Source: Chitinophaga sp. sic0106
GTDB lineage: Bacteria > Bacteroidota > Bacteroidia > Chitinophagales > Chitinophagaceae
Direction: 5' to 3'
NCBI RefSeq assembly: GCF_019219075.1
Contig: NZ_JAHUWJ010000001.1
Span: 496,001-560,000, forward strand
Length of the DNA stretch: 64,000 nt
Shown piece by piece: positions 1-8,528 of this stretch. How positions within the stretch are numbered: the stretch's first letter is position 1; the number at the start of each line of letters is the position of its first letter. Made by a program: the position numbers and the translations under genes. The notes under the pieces are model-generated. The model was not told the origin of the DNA, did no database searches, and saw nothing but the letters and a program-made list of their open reading frames with translations.

Positions 1-1136
1 TACTCGGCTCTGGTCCAAACAGGATCGGTCAGGGTATCGAATTCGACTACTGCTGTACGCACGGTCTTCAGGCCATTCAGGATTGCGGTTATGAAGCAAT
101 CATGGTAAACTGTAACCCTGAAACAGTATCTACCGATTTCGATATGGCGGATAAACTGTACTTCGAGCCGGTATTCTGGGAGCACCTGTGGGAAATCATC
201 GAACTGGAAAAACCAGAAGGGGTGATTGTACAGCTGGGTGGCCAGACAGCGCTGAAACTCGCTAAACGCCTGGAAGAAAACGGTATCAAAATCATCGGTA
301 CTTCCTTTGATAATATGGATATCGCGGAAGACCGTGGTCGTTTCTCCGACATGCTGAAAGAACTCGGTATCCCTTATCCTAAGTATGGTACCGCTTACAA
401 TACAGATGATGCGATTGATGTAGCCAAAGAAGTAGGATACCCTGTACTGGTGCGTCCTTCTTATGTATTGGGTGGTCAGCGTATGCGTATCGTGATCAAC
501 GAAGAAGAACTGGAAGAATCAGTACTGAGCCTGCTGCGTCACCTGCCAGGTAACAAAATTCTGATCGATCACTTCCTCGATCGTTGCCAGGAAGCTGAAA
601 TCGACGGTATCTTCGACGGTGAGCAATTCCATGTAATGGGCGTGATGGAGCACATTGAGCCTGCCGGTATCCACAGTGGTGACAGCCACGCGTTGCTGCC
701 AGCGTTCAACCTGACTCCAATCGAAGTGACCACCATGGAGTACTACGCTGAAAAAATTGCCCGCGCACTCAATATCCGCGGTCTGATCAATATTCAGTTT
801 GCAGTAAAAGATGGCAATGTATACGTGATCGAGGCTAACCCTCGCGCATCCCGTACTACTCCTTTCATCGCCAAAGCGTACCAGGTTCCTTACCTGAATA
901 TCGCTACCAAAGTGATGATCGGCGCCAACAAACTGGCTGACTTCACGATTGAGAAAAAACTGACCGGCTTTGCTATCAAAGAACCAGTGTTCTCCTTCAA
1001 CAAGTTCCCGGGTGTAAACAAAGAGCTCGGACCTGAAATGAAATCCACAGGTGAAGCTATCCGCTTTATCAAAGACCTGCGCGATCCTTACTTCAGACAG
1101 CTCTACAAAGAGAAAAGCATGTACCTGAGCAAATAA
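1..1136 (+). CDS. carB: Carbamoyl-phosphate synthase large subunit, 3' part
   Basis: Makes carbamoyl phosphate from glutamine-derived ammonia, bicarbonate and two ATP for pyrimidine and arginine synthesis. The frame is open from the window edge (codons start at base 3), so the N-terminal part is missing. The visible 377 residues begin at GSGPNRIGQGIEFDYCC in the second synthetase half and carry the second ATP-grasp domain (LGGQRMRIV, then EANPRASRTTPF). The protein stops about 26 residues after GPEMKSTGE; the E. coli enzyme continues there with an MGS-like allosteric domain of roughly 120 residues. That domain is therefore absent, which I recall being common in Bacteroidota rather than a truncation. 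A strong terminator follows 20 bases after the stop. Confidence 0.97.
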   Translation, partial: LGSGPNRIGQGIEFDYCCTHGLQAIQDCGYEAIMVNCNPETVSTDFDMADKLYFEPVFWEHLWEIIELEKPEGVIVQLGGQTALKLAKRLEENGIKIIGTSFDNMDIAEDRGRFSDMLKELGIPYPKYGTAYNTDDAIDVAKEVGYPVLVRPSYVLGGQRMRIVINEEELEESVLSLLRHLPGNKILIDHFLDRCQEAEIDGIFDGEQFHVMGVMEHIEPAGIHSGDSHALLPAFNLTPIEVTTMEYYAEKIARALNIRGLINIQFAVKDGNVYVIEANPRASRTTPFIAKAYQVPYLNIATKVMIGANKLADFTIEKKLTGFAIKEPVFSFNKFPGVNKELGPEMKSTGEAIRFIKDLRDPYFRQLYKEKSMYLSK

Positions 1137-1156
1137 TCCGGTATTTAAATAAGTGG

Positions 1157-1195
1157 GAAAGCCCTTCAGCATCAGCTGGAGGGCTTTCTTTTTTT
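1157..1195 (+). terminator. Terminator of carB
   Basis: Hairpin with arms GAAAGCCCT and AGGGCTTTC, extended inwards by five more pairs (one T-G) around an ATCA loop, followed by seven T. It lies just downstream of the carB stop. Confidence 0.9.
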
Positions 1196-1867
1196 ACCCA
1201 GCGCCAGACCAGGCCCTTGGGCTGGTCTGGCGACGGTTATAGGATAGCGGTAGCAACCCTATAACCAGGAATGCCTGTGCAGAATAAATAGTCCCTGCTA
1301 AACGGCAGTAACTGCGCTTTATCACAAGCTTCCTGACTGCGGAGTCATGTAATTGCATTGTTAAACAGAAATGGCCGCGCGGCCTTTCTAAGTGATGCCG
1401 AAGGCATCACTTTGCAAACAAATAAAAAAGGATAAAAAAGTATTATAAGATGCTCCCGAAACGGGATGTTAAAAAACTATCAGATTTCCCCTTAAAAAAA
1501 ATAGAGCCTGATAAAGATCAGGCTCCTTCTTTTCCCTCAAAATAACCATTAAAGACACGACTATTGATTCTAGAAGAAGTCAAATAGCGTGACCGGTAAT
1601 GCAGTTTACAAATAATATTATATTTAAAGAAGATGTTAACTAATCAATAACAGATGAATAAATAATTAATATTAAATATATTGATTGGTAGTAATTTATG
1701 AAAACTTTAATCTTGACCCATTGGTGCATTATTAACGCAGTGACAGGAAAATTTTCAAGTGCCCATATATTAATATGCCCCTGTAAAAAATCGTTTTAGT
1801 TAACATCTGATTCAGGTTCTGCATACTTCGGATTACTAACTTTAATGTATAAACTGTTAACCCACCG
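1196..1867. other. Gene-free, hairpin-rich gap between carB and comEC
   Basis: No convincing open frame on either strand. The first 220 bases hold several inverted repeats: 1202-1232 (11-bp perfect arms CGCCAGACCAG), 1235-1266 (9-bp arms GGTTATAGG) and 1391-1411 (9-bp arms AGTGATGCC, loop GAA), plus a GGCCGCGCGGCC palindrome near 1375. A terminator-like hairpin is at 1504-1533. From about 1535 to 1830 the DNA is AT-rich with no recognisable signal. TAACTTTA at 1837-1844 is one base off the -7 consensus and could serve comEC. Confidence 0.6.
1504..1533. terminator. Terminator-like hairpin in the carB-comEC gap
   Basis: Perfect 9-bp stem GAGCCTGAT / ATCAGGCTC with loop AAAG. It is T-rich downstream on the plus strand and has eight A upstream (T on the minus strand), so it could act in both directions. 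Confidence 0.55.
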
Positions 1868-3790
1868 ATGTTATTTGAATCTACTTTATCCAGTCCTGAT
1901 GCCAAAGGATCAGCTCCTTTCATCAGATTGATTATACCCTTTACTGCAGGTATACTGCTGCAATATTATCTGGATATGAACGTATATGCGTTCCTGTTGG
2001 TAATACCGTTGCTGATTTTCAGTTGGTTATATCAACGGCTCCGGCCCGATCAGCGATTCCGGCTACGGGCCTGGCAGGCCCTGCTACTCTGGCTTTTCCT
2101 GTTTTTCGTAGGGGCGTTCCGTTTATATATGGCCAACCTCCTGCATCACCCTGCATCTTATCCGCAGTTTTATACCCAGGGAGATATCATACAACTCGAA
2201 ATCACCGAACCCCCGCAAGTGAAAACAAACAGCATCAGCGGCGTAGCTCACCTGAAATACATTCTGCACAACGGCCAAATCATCTCCCCGAAAGGAAAAA
2301 TAAACCTATATGCCGACAAGCGACTAAAAGACAGTATACGATGGGGGAGCCTGCTGTATACCAACAATACGCTCATGCCTATGCGAAACCAGCCGGAAAG
2401 TAGTTTTGACTACCAACGGTATTGTGCCGACAGAGGAATTTATCACCAGGTTTACATACCGTTTAGTGGGTACCACCCCGTAGGTCTGGCTCCGGTGAAT
2501 GGTATCCGCCTGTTTCTGCACCGGGCCGCCGGATTTTGTACAGCCACGTTTAACCGCTATGTAGGCCCCGGACCAGAGGCCGGCATGGCAGCAGCCTTGC
2601 TGATTGGCGACAGGCAAGGGCTCGACAAGGACCTGGTCAAAGATTACAGTAACACCGGAATTGTACACGTCATCGCCATTTCCGGCATGCACCTGTCCCT
2701 GCTCTATGCGTCATTATTACTGGCCTTATCCTGGCTACCGGCCGGGCAGCGGGGCGATCTGCTCAAAGCCGTGCTGGTACTGCTATTCCTTTGGGGATTT
2801 ACCTTTTTAACAGGAGCTTCTGCCTCTGTACTGCGGGCGGCGGTGATGTTCACCGCCACCACGCTGGGCCAGTTCGTTTTGGCCCGGAAGAGCAATATTT
2901 TCAACTCCCTGGCAGCATCAGCTTTCATACTGCTGGCCGTAAACCCTTACCTGGTGATGGATACGGGTTTTCAGTTGTCGTACCTGGCGGTGTTGAGCAT
3001 TATCCTTTTCCAGCCAAAAATTTATGCCGGTCTGCATTGTAAAAACAAATGGCTCGACTATCTCTGGCAAATGGCAGCGCTCACCCTGGCGGCGCAATTG
3101 CTGACCACACCACTATGTCTGTATTATTATCACCAGTTCCCCACCTGGTTCCTGCTGGCCAACCTGGTGGCTGTACCACTTTCCACCATAATTATTTACG
3201 GGGAGATACTATTGCTGCTGGTAGTACCGGTTCCGTTACTGGCCGGCTGGCTCGGCCGGGGCGTGCACGGTTTAATATGGCTCATGGATCTCCTGGTTAA
3301 ATGGATAGGGGAGTTGCCGCTGGCTCTCATTACCAACATCCCCTGCAATAAGCTCATGCTGGTGCTGCTCTATCTCGCGCTGGCAGCCATGGCCCTATAC
3401 TGGTATCACCGGTTTCGCGAGGCACGCCTGGCCATGATCTGCTGCCTGAACTTTACATTACTGGTACTGCTATATCTGCAATGGCATCCGGTGAGTAAGC
3501 CATATCACTTGAAGCACTATACGTTGCATCATGGCAAGCGGCTGGTAAACGTAACCACCAGCCTCCCCGATACCGTCCCGGTAAAAAAATTCAGAACAAA
3601 TTATATTTTATTATCACGCAATCCCCCTGTGGATATTAGGCAAATAGCGGCATTGTACGACTTTGATACCCTCGTAATTGGTACCGGAAATAGTAAGCGG
3701 AGGATTGAACAGTGGAAAAATGATTGTTACGTCTTAACTTTGCGCTTCATTTCGGTTCCGGACCAGGGAGCCTATGTTATTAATTTCTAA
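1868..3790 (+). CDS. comEC: ComEC/Rec2-family membrane protein without a metal-binding MBL domain
   Basis: Inner-membrane channel family that carries single-stranded DNA into the cytoplasm during natural transformation. 640 residues. The N-terminus has hydrophobic segments at about 20-60 and 65-90, then a soluble DUF4131-like stretch, then the competence domain at about 230-500 with VIAISGMHLSLLYA (residue ~264) and GASASVLRAAVMF. The last ~100 residues (YILLSRNPPVDI to DQGAYVINF) resemble only the tail of the usual C-terminal metallo-beta-lactamase-like domain; its HxHxDH metal motif is missing. The next gene, purH, begins 12 bases downstream, so the two are probably co-transcribed. Start chosen at the ATG just before the first hydrophobic segment. 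Confidence 0.9.
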   Translation: MLFESTLSSPDAKGSAPFIRLIIPFTAGILLQYYLDMNVYAFLLVIPLLIFSWLYQRLRPDQRFRLRAWQALLLWLFLFFVGAFRLYMANLLHHPASYPQFYTQGDIIQLEITEPPQVKTNSISGVAHLKYILHNGQIISPKGKINLYADKRLKDSIRWGSLLYTNNTLMPMRNQPESSFDYQRYCADRGIYHQVYIPFSGYHPVGLAPVNGIRLFLHRAAGFCTATFNRYVGPGPEAGMAAALLIGDRQGLDKDLVKDYSNTGIVHVIAISGMHLSLLYASLLLALSWLPAGQRGDLLKAVLVLLFLWGFTFLTGASASVLRAAVMFTATTLGQFVLARKSNIFNSLAASAFILLAVNPYLVMDTGFQLSYLAVLSIILFQPKIYAGLHCKNKWLDYLWQMAALTLAAQLLTTPLCLYYYHQFPTWFLLANLVAVPLSTIIIYGEILLLLVVPVPLLAGWLGRGVHGLIWLMDLLVKWIGELPLALITNIPCNKLMLVLLYLALAAMALYWYHRFREARLAMICCLNFTLLVLLYLQWHPVSKPYHLKHYTLHHGKRLVNVTTSLPDTVPVKKFRTNYILLSRNPPVDIRQIAALYDFDTLVIGTGNSKRRIEQWKNDCYVLTLRFISVPDQGAYVINF

Positions 3791-3802
3791 TGTTTTCCAT
3801 AC

Positions 3803-5317
3803 ATGCAAAAGCAAATTAAATCAGCGCTGATCTCCGTTTTCTATAAAGATAACCTGGAGACCATTGTTAAAAAATTGGGTGAACAAGGTGTAACTATTTA
3901 CTCTACCGGTGGTACTCAAAAATTTATAGAAGAGCAGGGCGTTAAATGCGTAGCGGTTGAAGATGTAACTGCTTATCCGTCTATCCTGGGCGGCCGCGTT
4001 AAAACACTGCATCCTAAAGTTTTCGGAGGTATCCTGGCACGCCGGGAAAATCCACAGGACCTGGAACAGCTGAAACAATACGAAATTCCGGAAATTGACC
4101 TGGTAATCGTAGACCTGTATCCATTCGAAGAAACGGTTAAAAACACCTCAGAAGAACAGGCGATCATTGAGAAAATCGACATAGGTGGTGTTTCCCTCAT
4201 CCGCGCAGCCGGTAAAAACTTTAAAGATGTAGTGATCGTTGCATCTAAAGACCAGTACGCTGACCTGGAAAAAGTACTGACCGAAAACAACGGTGCTACC
4301 TCCATCCAGGACCGCAGAAACTTTGCTTCTAAAGCATTTGAAGTATGTGCTAACTACGACGTAGCCATCTCCCAGTACTTCCTCAACAACGAGCCAGGTG
4401 ACTACTTCCAGGTATCTGTAAGAGAAGGTCAGGTAAACCGCTACGGCGAAAACCCTCACCAGCGCGGCGTTTACTACGGCAACCTGGATGAAACCTTCAA
4501 CAAACTGCATGGTAAGGAACTCTCCTTTAACAACATCGTGGACGTAGACGCTGCCTGCCAGCTGATTCAGGAATTCACTGAAACTACTTTCGCTGTTATT
4601 AAACATACCAACGTTTGTGGTATCGCTTCCCGTCCTACCATTAAGGAAGCATGGGACGCAGCACTCGCCGGCGACAAAGAAAGCGCATTCGGTGGTGTAC
4701 TGGTTACCAACAAACAAATCGATAAACAAACCGCTGAATCCATCAGCGAAATCTTCTTCGAAATTCTGATCGCTCCGGGCTTCGACGCAGATGCCCTGAC
4801 TGTGCTGCAGGCTAAGAAAAACCGTATCCTGCTGGAACAAAAACAGCCGGTAAAAGCTAAATACACTTACAAAAATGTATTAAACGGTGTACTGCTGCAG
4901 GATGCTGACAACGGTAACTATAAAGAATGGAACGACGTAGGCGCCCGCGCTGCCAACGCCGCTGAAAGAGCTGACCTGGAGTTTGCCAACATCGTATGCA
5001 AACACCTGAAATCAAACGCTATCGCCCTCGTTCGTGATAAACAACTGGTGGGTAAAGGTTGTGGTCAAACTTCCCGCATTGATGCCCTCCGCCATGCCAT
5101 CGAAAAATCCAAACAGTTCAACTTTGACCTCAAAGGTGCTGTGATGGCTTCCGATGCATTCTTCCCATTCAATGACTGCGTAAGTATTGCACACGAAGCA
5201 GGTATCACCGCTGTAATTCAGCCAGGTGGCTCCGTTCGTGATAACGACTCCATCGAGTTCACTAAACAGAACAACATGGTGATGGTAATGACCGGTATGA
5301 GACATTTCAGACACTAA
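3803..5317 (+). CDS. purH: Bifunctional AICAR transformylase / IMP cyclohydrolase
   Basis: Catalyses the last two steps of IMP synthesis in the cytoplasm: formyl transfer to AICAR, then ring closure. 504 residues, near the usual length. The N-terminal MGS-like cyclohydrolase domain (about 1-130) shows STGGT and GGRVKTLHPKVFGGILARR. The C-terminal transformylase domain shows the KHTNVCGIA motif with the catalytic Lys-His pair near 267-268, then GKGCGQTSRIDALRHA and SDAFFPFND. It follows comEC by 12 bases and ends at a strong terminator. Confidence 0.98.
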   Translation: MQKQIKSALISVFYKDNLETIVKKLGEQGVTIYSTGGTQKFIEEQGVKCVAVEDVTAYPSILGGRVKTLHPKVFGGILARRENPQDLEQLKQYEIPEIDLVIVDLYPFEETVKNTSEEQAIIEKIDIGGVSLIRAAGKNFKDVVIVASKDQYADLEKVLTENNGATSIQDRRNFASKAFEVCANYDVAISQYFLNNEPGDYFQVSVREGQVNRYGENPHQRGVYYGNLDETFNKLHGKELSFNNIVDVDAACQLIQEFTETTFAVIKHTNVCGIASRPTIKEAWDAALAGDKESAFGGVLVTNKQIDKQTAESISEIFFEILIAPGFDADALTVLQAKKNRILLEQKQPVKAKYTYKNVLNGVLLQDADNGNYKEWNDVGARAANAAERADLEFANIVCKHLKSNAIALVRDKQLVGKGCGQTSRIDALRHAIEKSKQFNFDLKGAVMASDAFFPFNDCVSIAHEAGITAVIQPGGSVRDNDSIEFTKQNNMVMVMTGMRHFRH

Positions 5318-5394
5318 GCAGCTGTTCCCCGCAGCGCGGAACGCTACCAGCAAAACCAAAGAGTTTGCGTCTGAAATTCAAAAAATAAATCCCA

Positions 5395-5426
5395 GGGGCT
5401 GAGTAAAAAACTCAGCCCCTTTTTTA
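5395..5426 (+). terminator. Terminator of purH
   Basis: Perfect 10-bp stem GGGGCTGAGT / ACTCAGCCCC with an A-rich loop, followed by seven T. Confidence 0.93.
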
Positions 5427-5496
5427 TGCCTGAATTAAATCCTATTATTGCTCCCATAACAGACCCATAAATCAGTTGTTTATTCATCAAAATATA

Positions 5497-6048
5497 ATGA
5501 AAGACGCCACCGACGCGGATTTGATTCAGGAGTACAAACGCTCCGGCAAACTCGACGTACTGGCAGCTCTCTACCAGCGTTACATGAACCTGGTATACGG
5601 GGTGTGTCTTAAATATTTTGATGAAGATGCCAGCAAAGACGCAGTGATGCAGATTTTCGAGGAACTGATCGACAAGCTCAAAGTCCACGAGGTGCAGAAC
5701 TTCAAAAGCTGGCTTCACGTGCTTTCCCGCAATCACTGCCTCATGAAACTCCGTTCCATGAAAAACAAAGAATCCAAACAGGTATCTATCGACGATAACC
5801 TGGTTATGGAAAACGGAGAAATCGGGCATCATGACAACGGAACCTCCCTGGAAGATAACCTCCAGGCCATGGAAAAATGTCTGGAAACCTTGCCGGAAGA
5901 GCAAAAGCGCAGTGTGGACCTTTTCTATCTCAAGGAAAAAAGCTACCGGGAAGTGAGTGCCCTCACCGGCTACGACATGAACAAAGTGAAAAGCTATATC
6001 CAGAACGGAAAGCGAAACCTTAAAAATTGTATGGACCAGCATGCCTGA
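5497..6048 (+). CDS. RNA polymerase sigma factor, sigma-70/ECF type
   Basis: Directs RNA polymerase to alternative promoters. 183 residues from the ATG at 5497; a TTG seven codons upstream is in frame but is a poorer start. Region 2 lies at about 20-85 (ALYQRYMNLVYGVCLKYF, NFKSWLHVLSRNHC). Region 4 is at about 125-175 (LPEEQKRSVDLFYLKEKSY, REVSALTGYDMNKVKSYI). The downstream gene overlaps it by 8 bases and has the layout of an anti-sigma factor, so the pair is probably a regulator and its membrane antagonist. Target genes cannot be told from the sequence. Confidence 0.9.
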   Translation: MKDATDADLIQEYKRSGKLDVLAALYQRYMNLVYGVCLKYFDEDASKDAVMQIFEELIDKLKVHEVQNFKSWLHVLSRNHCLMKLRSMKNKESKQVSIDDNLVMENGEIGHHDNGTSLEDNLQAMEKCLETLPEEQKRSVDLFYLKEKSYREVSALTGYDMNKVKSYIQNGKRNLKNCMDQHA

Positions 6049-7084
6049 TCAACAGCCATATAACCACCAGTCAGTAAGTTCAGCGCTGATTCGCCAGTAT
6101 CTCGCAGGAGAGCTGGATGACAAAGCTATGCACGATCTGGAACGCCAGGCCCTCAACGATCCGTTCCTGGCCGAGGCGCTGGAAGGCTTTGAAACAGTAG
6201 CACCACAGCAGCAGCTCAACCTGGATGAGCTTCATGCCCGCCTAAACGCACGCGTGGCTCCATCGGAAACGAAGGTCCGGCCCTTATACTACCGCTATGC
6301 GGCTGCCGCAGCCATATTGCTGCTGCTCGCCACTGGTGGCTGGTACCTGTTCAGGGAGCCGGCAGTGAAGCCGCAGATAGCAGGCGTACCGGCTCAGCCT
6401 GCCGGGGAACAGTCAGCACCGGCAGTTTCACCAGCTGATGCCGTAAAAGAAGATGTCACAAAAGAAGTGGTAAAAGCACCGGAAACCGCAAAAACAGTGC
6501 CCCCGCCGGTAGCCTCCATGAAACAGGCTGAAACTCCGGCGCTGGCCATGAGCACGCCAAATGATGCAACGGCAGATACCCAGCAGGAAGTAACTTCCCT
6601 GGCGGACTCCCTCATGGGTGCAAATGATAAAAAAGCTGCTGATGCTTACACGCCGCAGGCCGCGCCCGCTATGGCTATGTACGATAGTCAACGTGCGCAG
6701 CGTGCCAGAATGATGGCAAAAGAGAATAATGCGGAATTAGCCAGCAGGGGGGCAAAAAGAATGGCTTTTAGCCGCGAAAATGCCGCTGAGGTATATACCG
6801 GCGAGAACGGTCCGGAGCCGGAAAATGGCCTTAAAACCTACCAGGAATATCTTTTAAAACAAACGATTACTTCTGACACCGCAATCGCTGGAAGTGAAGT
6901 ATTCATGGTGTTTACCGTTAAAGCAAATGGAGCCATTGACAGCATCAACGTAATTACGGGCAAAAATATAGCCGCCACTGAGGCAGCTATAAATATTATT
7001 AAAGAAGGTCCGAAATGGAAACCTGCTGCCAATGGCCAGCCGGCGAATGTATCAGTAAGACTGCTCTTCCGCAGGACCCCGTAA
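6041..7084 (+). CDS. Anti-sigma-like membrane protein with TonB-type C-terminal domain
   Basis: 347 residues, overlapping the sigma-factor gene by 8 bases. Residues 1-80 form a helical cytoplasmic part resembling anti-sigma N-termini (IRQYLAGELDDKAMHDLE). One membrane helix lies at about 84-104. Then comes a long Pro/Ala/Lys-rich periplasmic stretch (105-190), and residues ~262-347 resemble the TonB C-terminal fold (VFMVFTVKANGAIDSINV, GPKWKPAANGQPANVSVRL). Inference: it holds the sigma factor at the membrane and senses an envelope partner through the TonB-like end. No zinc-binding HxxxCxxC motif is present, so it is not a ZAS-type anti-sigma factor. Confidence 0.75.
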   Translation: MPDQQPYNHQSVSSALIRQYLAGELDDKAMHDLERQALNDPFLAEALEGFETVAPQQQLNLDELHARLNARVAPSETKVRPLYYRYAAAAAILLLLATGGWYLFREPAVKPQIAGVPAQPAGEQSAPAVSPADAVKEDVTKEVVKAPETAKTVPPPVASMKQAETPALAMSTPNDATADTQQEVTSLADSLMGANDKKAADAYTPQAAPAMAMYDSQRAQRARMMAKENNAELASRGAKRMAFSRENAAEVYTGENGPEPENGLKTYQEYLLKQTITSDTAIAGSEVFMVFTVKANGAIDSINVITGKNIAATEAAINIIKEGPKWKPAANGQPANVSVRLLFRRTP

Positions 7085-7085
7085 A

Positions 7086-8465
7086 TTATCTTCTTTCCTT
7101 CCAGAGCTGATTAAAGGACTTGGGAGCGAATTCTGGTAACGCCCTGTTATCTCCCCAACTCTTGGAAAAAAAACGCTTCAGCAGGAAGTTTTTCATTTTA
7201 CCGCCAGCCATATTCATCATTTTTCTGCTCATGCAGCCTTGTTTCCAGGCAAACCAGGCCATTTTTTCACTGCCGGAAGTATAATTTTCTTCCACGGCTT
7301 TCTGCCTGTTGTGCAGCAGCAGCTCATGCAGGTTGATGCGTACCGGGCATACCTCGGTACAGTTCCCGCATAAAGAAGAGGCAAAGCTTAGGTGCATATA
7401 AGTACCCATATCCTTCAGGTGCGGAGTAATCACAGCGCCGATTGGGCCACTGTAAGTAGTTCCGTAGGTGTGGCCGCCAATGTTTTTGTAAACAGGGCAG
7501 GCGTTGAGGCAGGAGCCGCAACGGATACAGTATAAACTTTCTCTGGCTGTAGTGTCCTGGAGGATGTTGGTACGACCATTATCCATCAGGATCACATACA
7601 TTTCATCAGGACCATCGATCTCGCCTTCCTGGCGGGGGCCACTGAAAATACTGTTATAGGCAGTTACCTGCTGGCCGGTACCGTAAGTGGCAAGTAGTGG
7701 CCAGAAGAGTGCGAGGTCGGTAATAGATGGCAGTACCTTCTCTATACCCACCAGCACAATATGCGTTTTAGGAAAGGCCGTGCTCAAACGGGCATTTCCT
7801 TCATTTTCTGTTACACAAATGGAACCGGTATCGGCGATGATAAAGTTAGCGCCGGTGATGCCGATTTCGGCGTCCAGGTACTTTTGGCGTAGTTTTTCAC
7901 GGGCTACCATAGTGAGTTGCTCCGGTGTCAGACCCGGGTCAGTACCCAGTTTCTCCGCAAACAGTCGCGCTACGTCTTCCTTGCTTTTGTGCATGGCCGG
8001 TGTAACGATGTGGTAAGGAGGTTCCCCGTCGAGCTGCTGGATATATTCTCCCAAATCCGTTTCTACACAGGCGATGTTGTTGGATTCCAGGAAGGAGTTG
8101 AGGTGTACTTCCTCCGTTGCCATGGACTTACTTTTGACAATGCTTTTGCATTGTTTGGCTTTGCAGATGGCAAGGATTTCCTGTTGTACCTGCTCGGCCG
8201 TTTCAGCCCATATCACCTTTGCGCCACGCCGGGTGATGTTCAGCTCAAATTCTTCCAGGTGCTTATCCAGGTGCTCGATTGCGCGCCACTTGATATTTTT
8301 GGCGCGTTCCCTTGCCCCCATCAGGTCGGTAAACTGAAGCTTGCCGGCCTTTACAGCCGTATTATATTTTCCTATGTTGAAATTGATAGTCTGCCGGTGA
8401 CCTAGATCAGACGCTTTTTTTTCGCTTTCTTCCAAAAAGGTGGACGCTGTTTCGTGCATAAGCAT
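7086..8465 (-). CDS. lutB: LutB-like iron-sulfur protein of lactate utilisation
   Basis: 459 residues. The N-terminal part (about 60-290) is a LUD domain (KSMATEEVHLNSFLE, ITGANFIIADTGSICVTENEGNA). The C-terminus has two 4Fe-4S motifs, CIRCGSCLNACP near 311 and CGNCTEVCP near 366. In Bacillus, LutABC oxidises L-lactate to pyruvate; LutB is the iron-sulfur electron carrier. Neither lutA (CCG-domain protein) nor lutC is next to it here, so partners must be encoded elsewhere. A second ATG two codons in is an equally good start. The neighbour upstream is a Cys-rich DUF3109 gene 61 bases away. Confidence 0.92.
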   Translation of the reverse strand: MLMHETASTFLEESEKKASDLGHRQTINFNIGKYNTAVKAGKLQFTDLMGARERAKNIKWRAIEHLDKHLEEFELNITRRGAKVIWAETAEQVQQEILAICKAKQCKSIVKSKSMATEEVHLNSFLESNNIACVETDLGEYIQQLDGEPPYHIVTPAMHKSKEDVARLFAEKLGTDPGLTPEQLTMVAREKLRQKYLDAEIGITGANFIIADTGSICVTENEGNARLSTAFPKTHIVLVGIEKVLPSITDLALFWPLLATYGTGQQVTAYNSIFSGPRQEGEIDGPDEMYVILMDNGRTNILQDTTARESLYCIRCGSCLNACPVYKNIGGHTYGTTYSGPIGAVITPHLKDMGTYMHLSFASSLCGNCTEVCPVRINLHELLLHNRQKAVEENYTSGSEKMAWFAWKQGCMSRKMMNMAGGKMKNFLLKRFFSKSWGDNRALPEFAPKSFNQLWKERR

Positions 8466-8501
8466 ATCCGATAAAATGCGTAATAAAGATAGTTTATACC
8501 G

Positions 8502-8528
8502 GAGGAATTATGAATTCATAATTTCCTC
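8502..8528. repeat. Near-perfect 27-base palindrome between DUF3109 and lutB
   Basis: GAGGAA, then TTATGAATTCATAA, then TTTCCTC: symmetric except for one extra T. It sits at the DUF3109 stop codon and about 40 bases before the lutB start on the same strand. It could be an operator for lutB or a weak transcript end; nothing in the sequence decides between these. Confidence 0.5.

Noticed and set aside
1732..1923. 63-codon minus-strand frame upstream of comEC
   Set aside because: Overlaps the comEC start and has no recognisable features.
5476..5496. TTG start for the sigma factor
   Set aside because: An ATG seven codons downstream leaves the sigma-2 region intact and is the simpler start.
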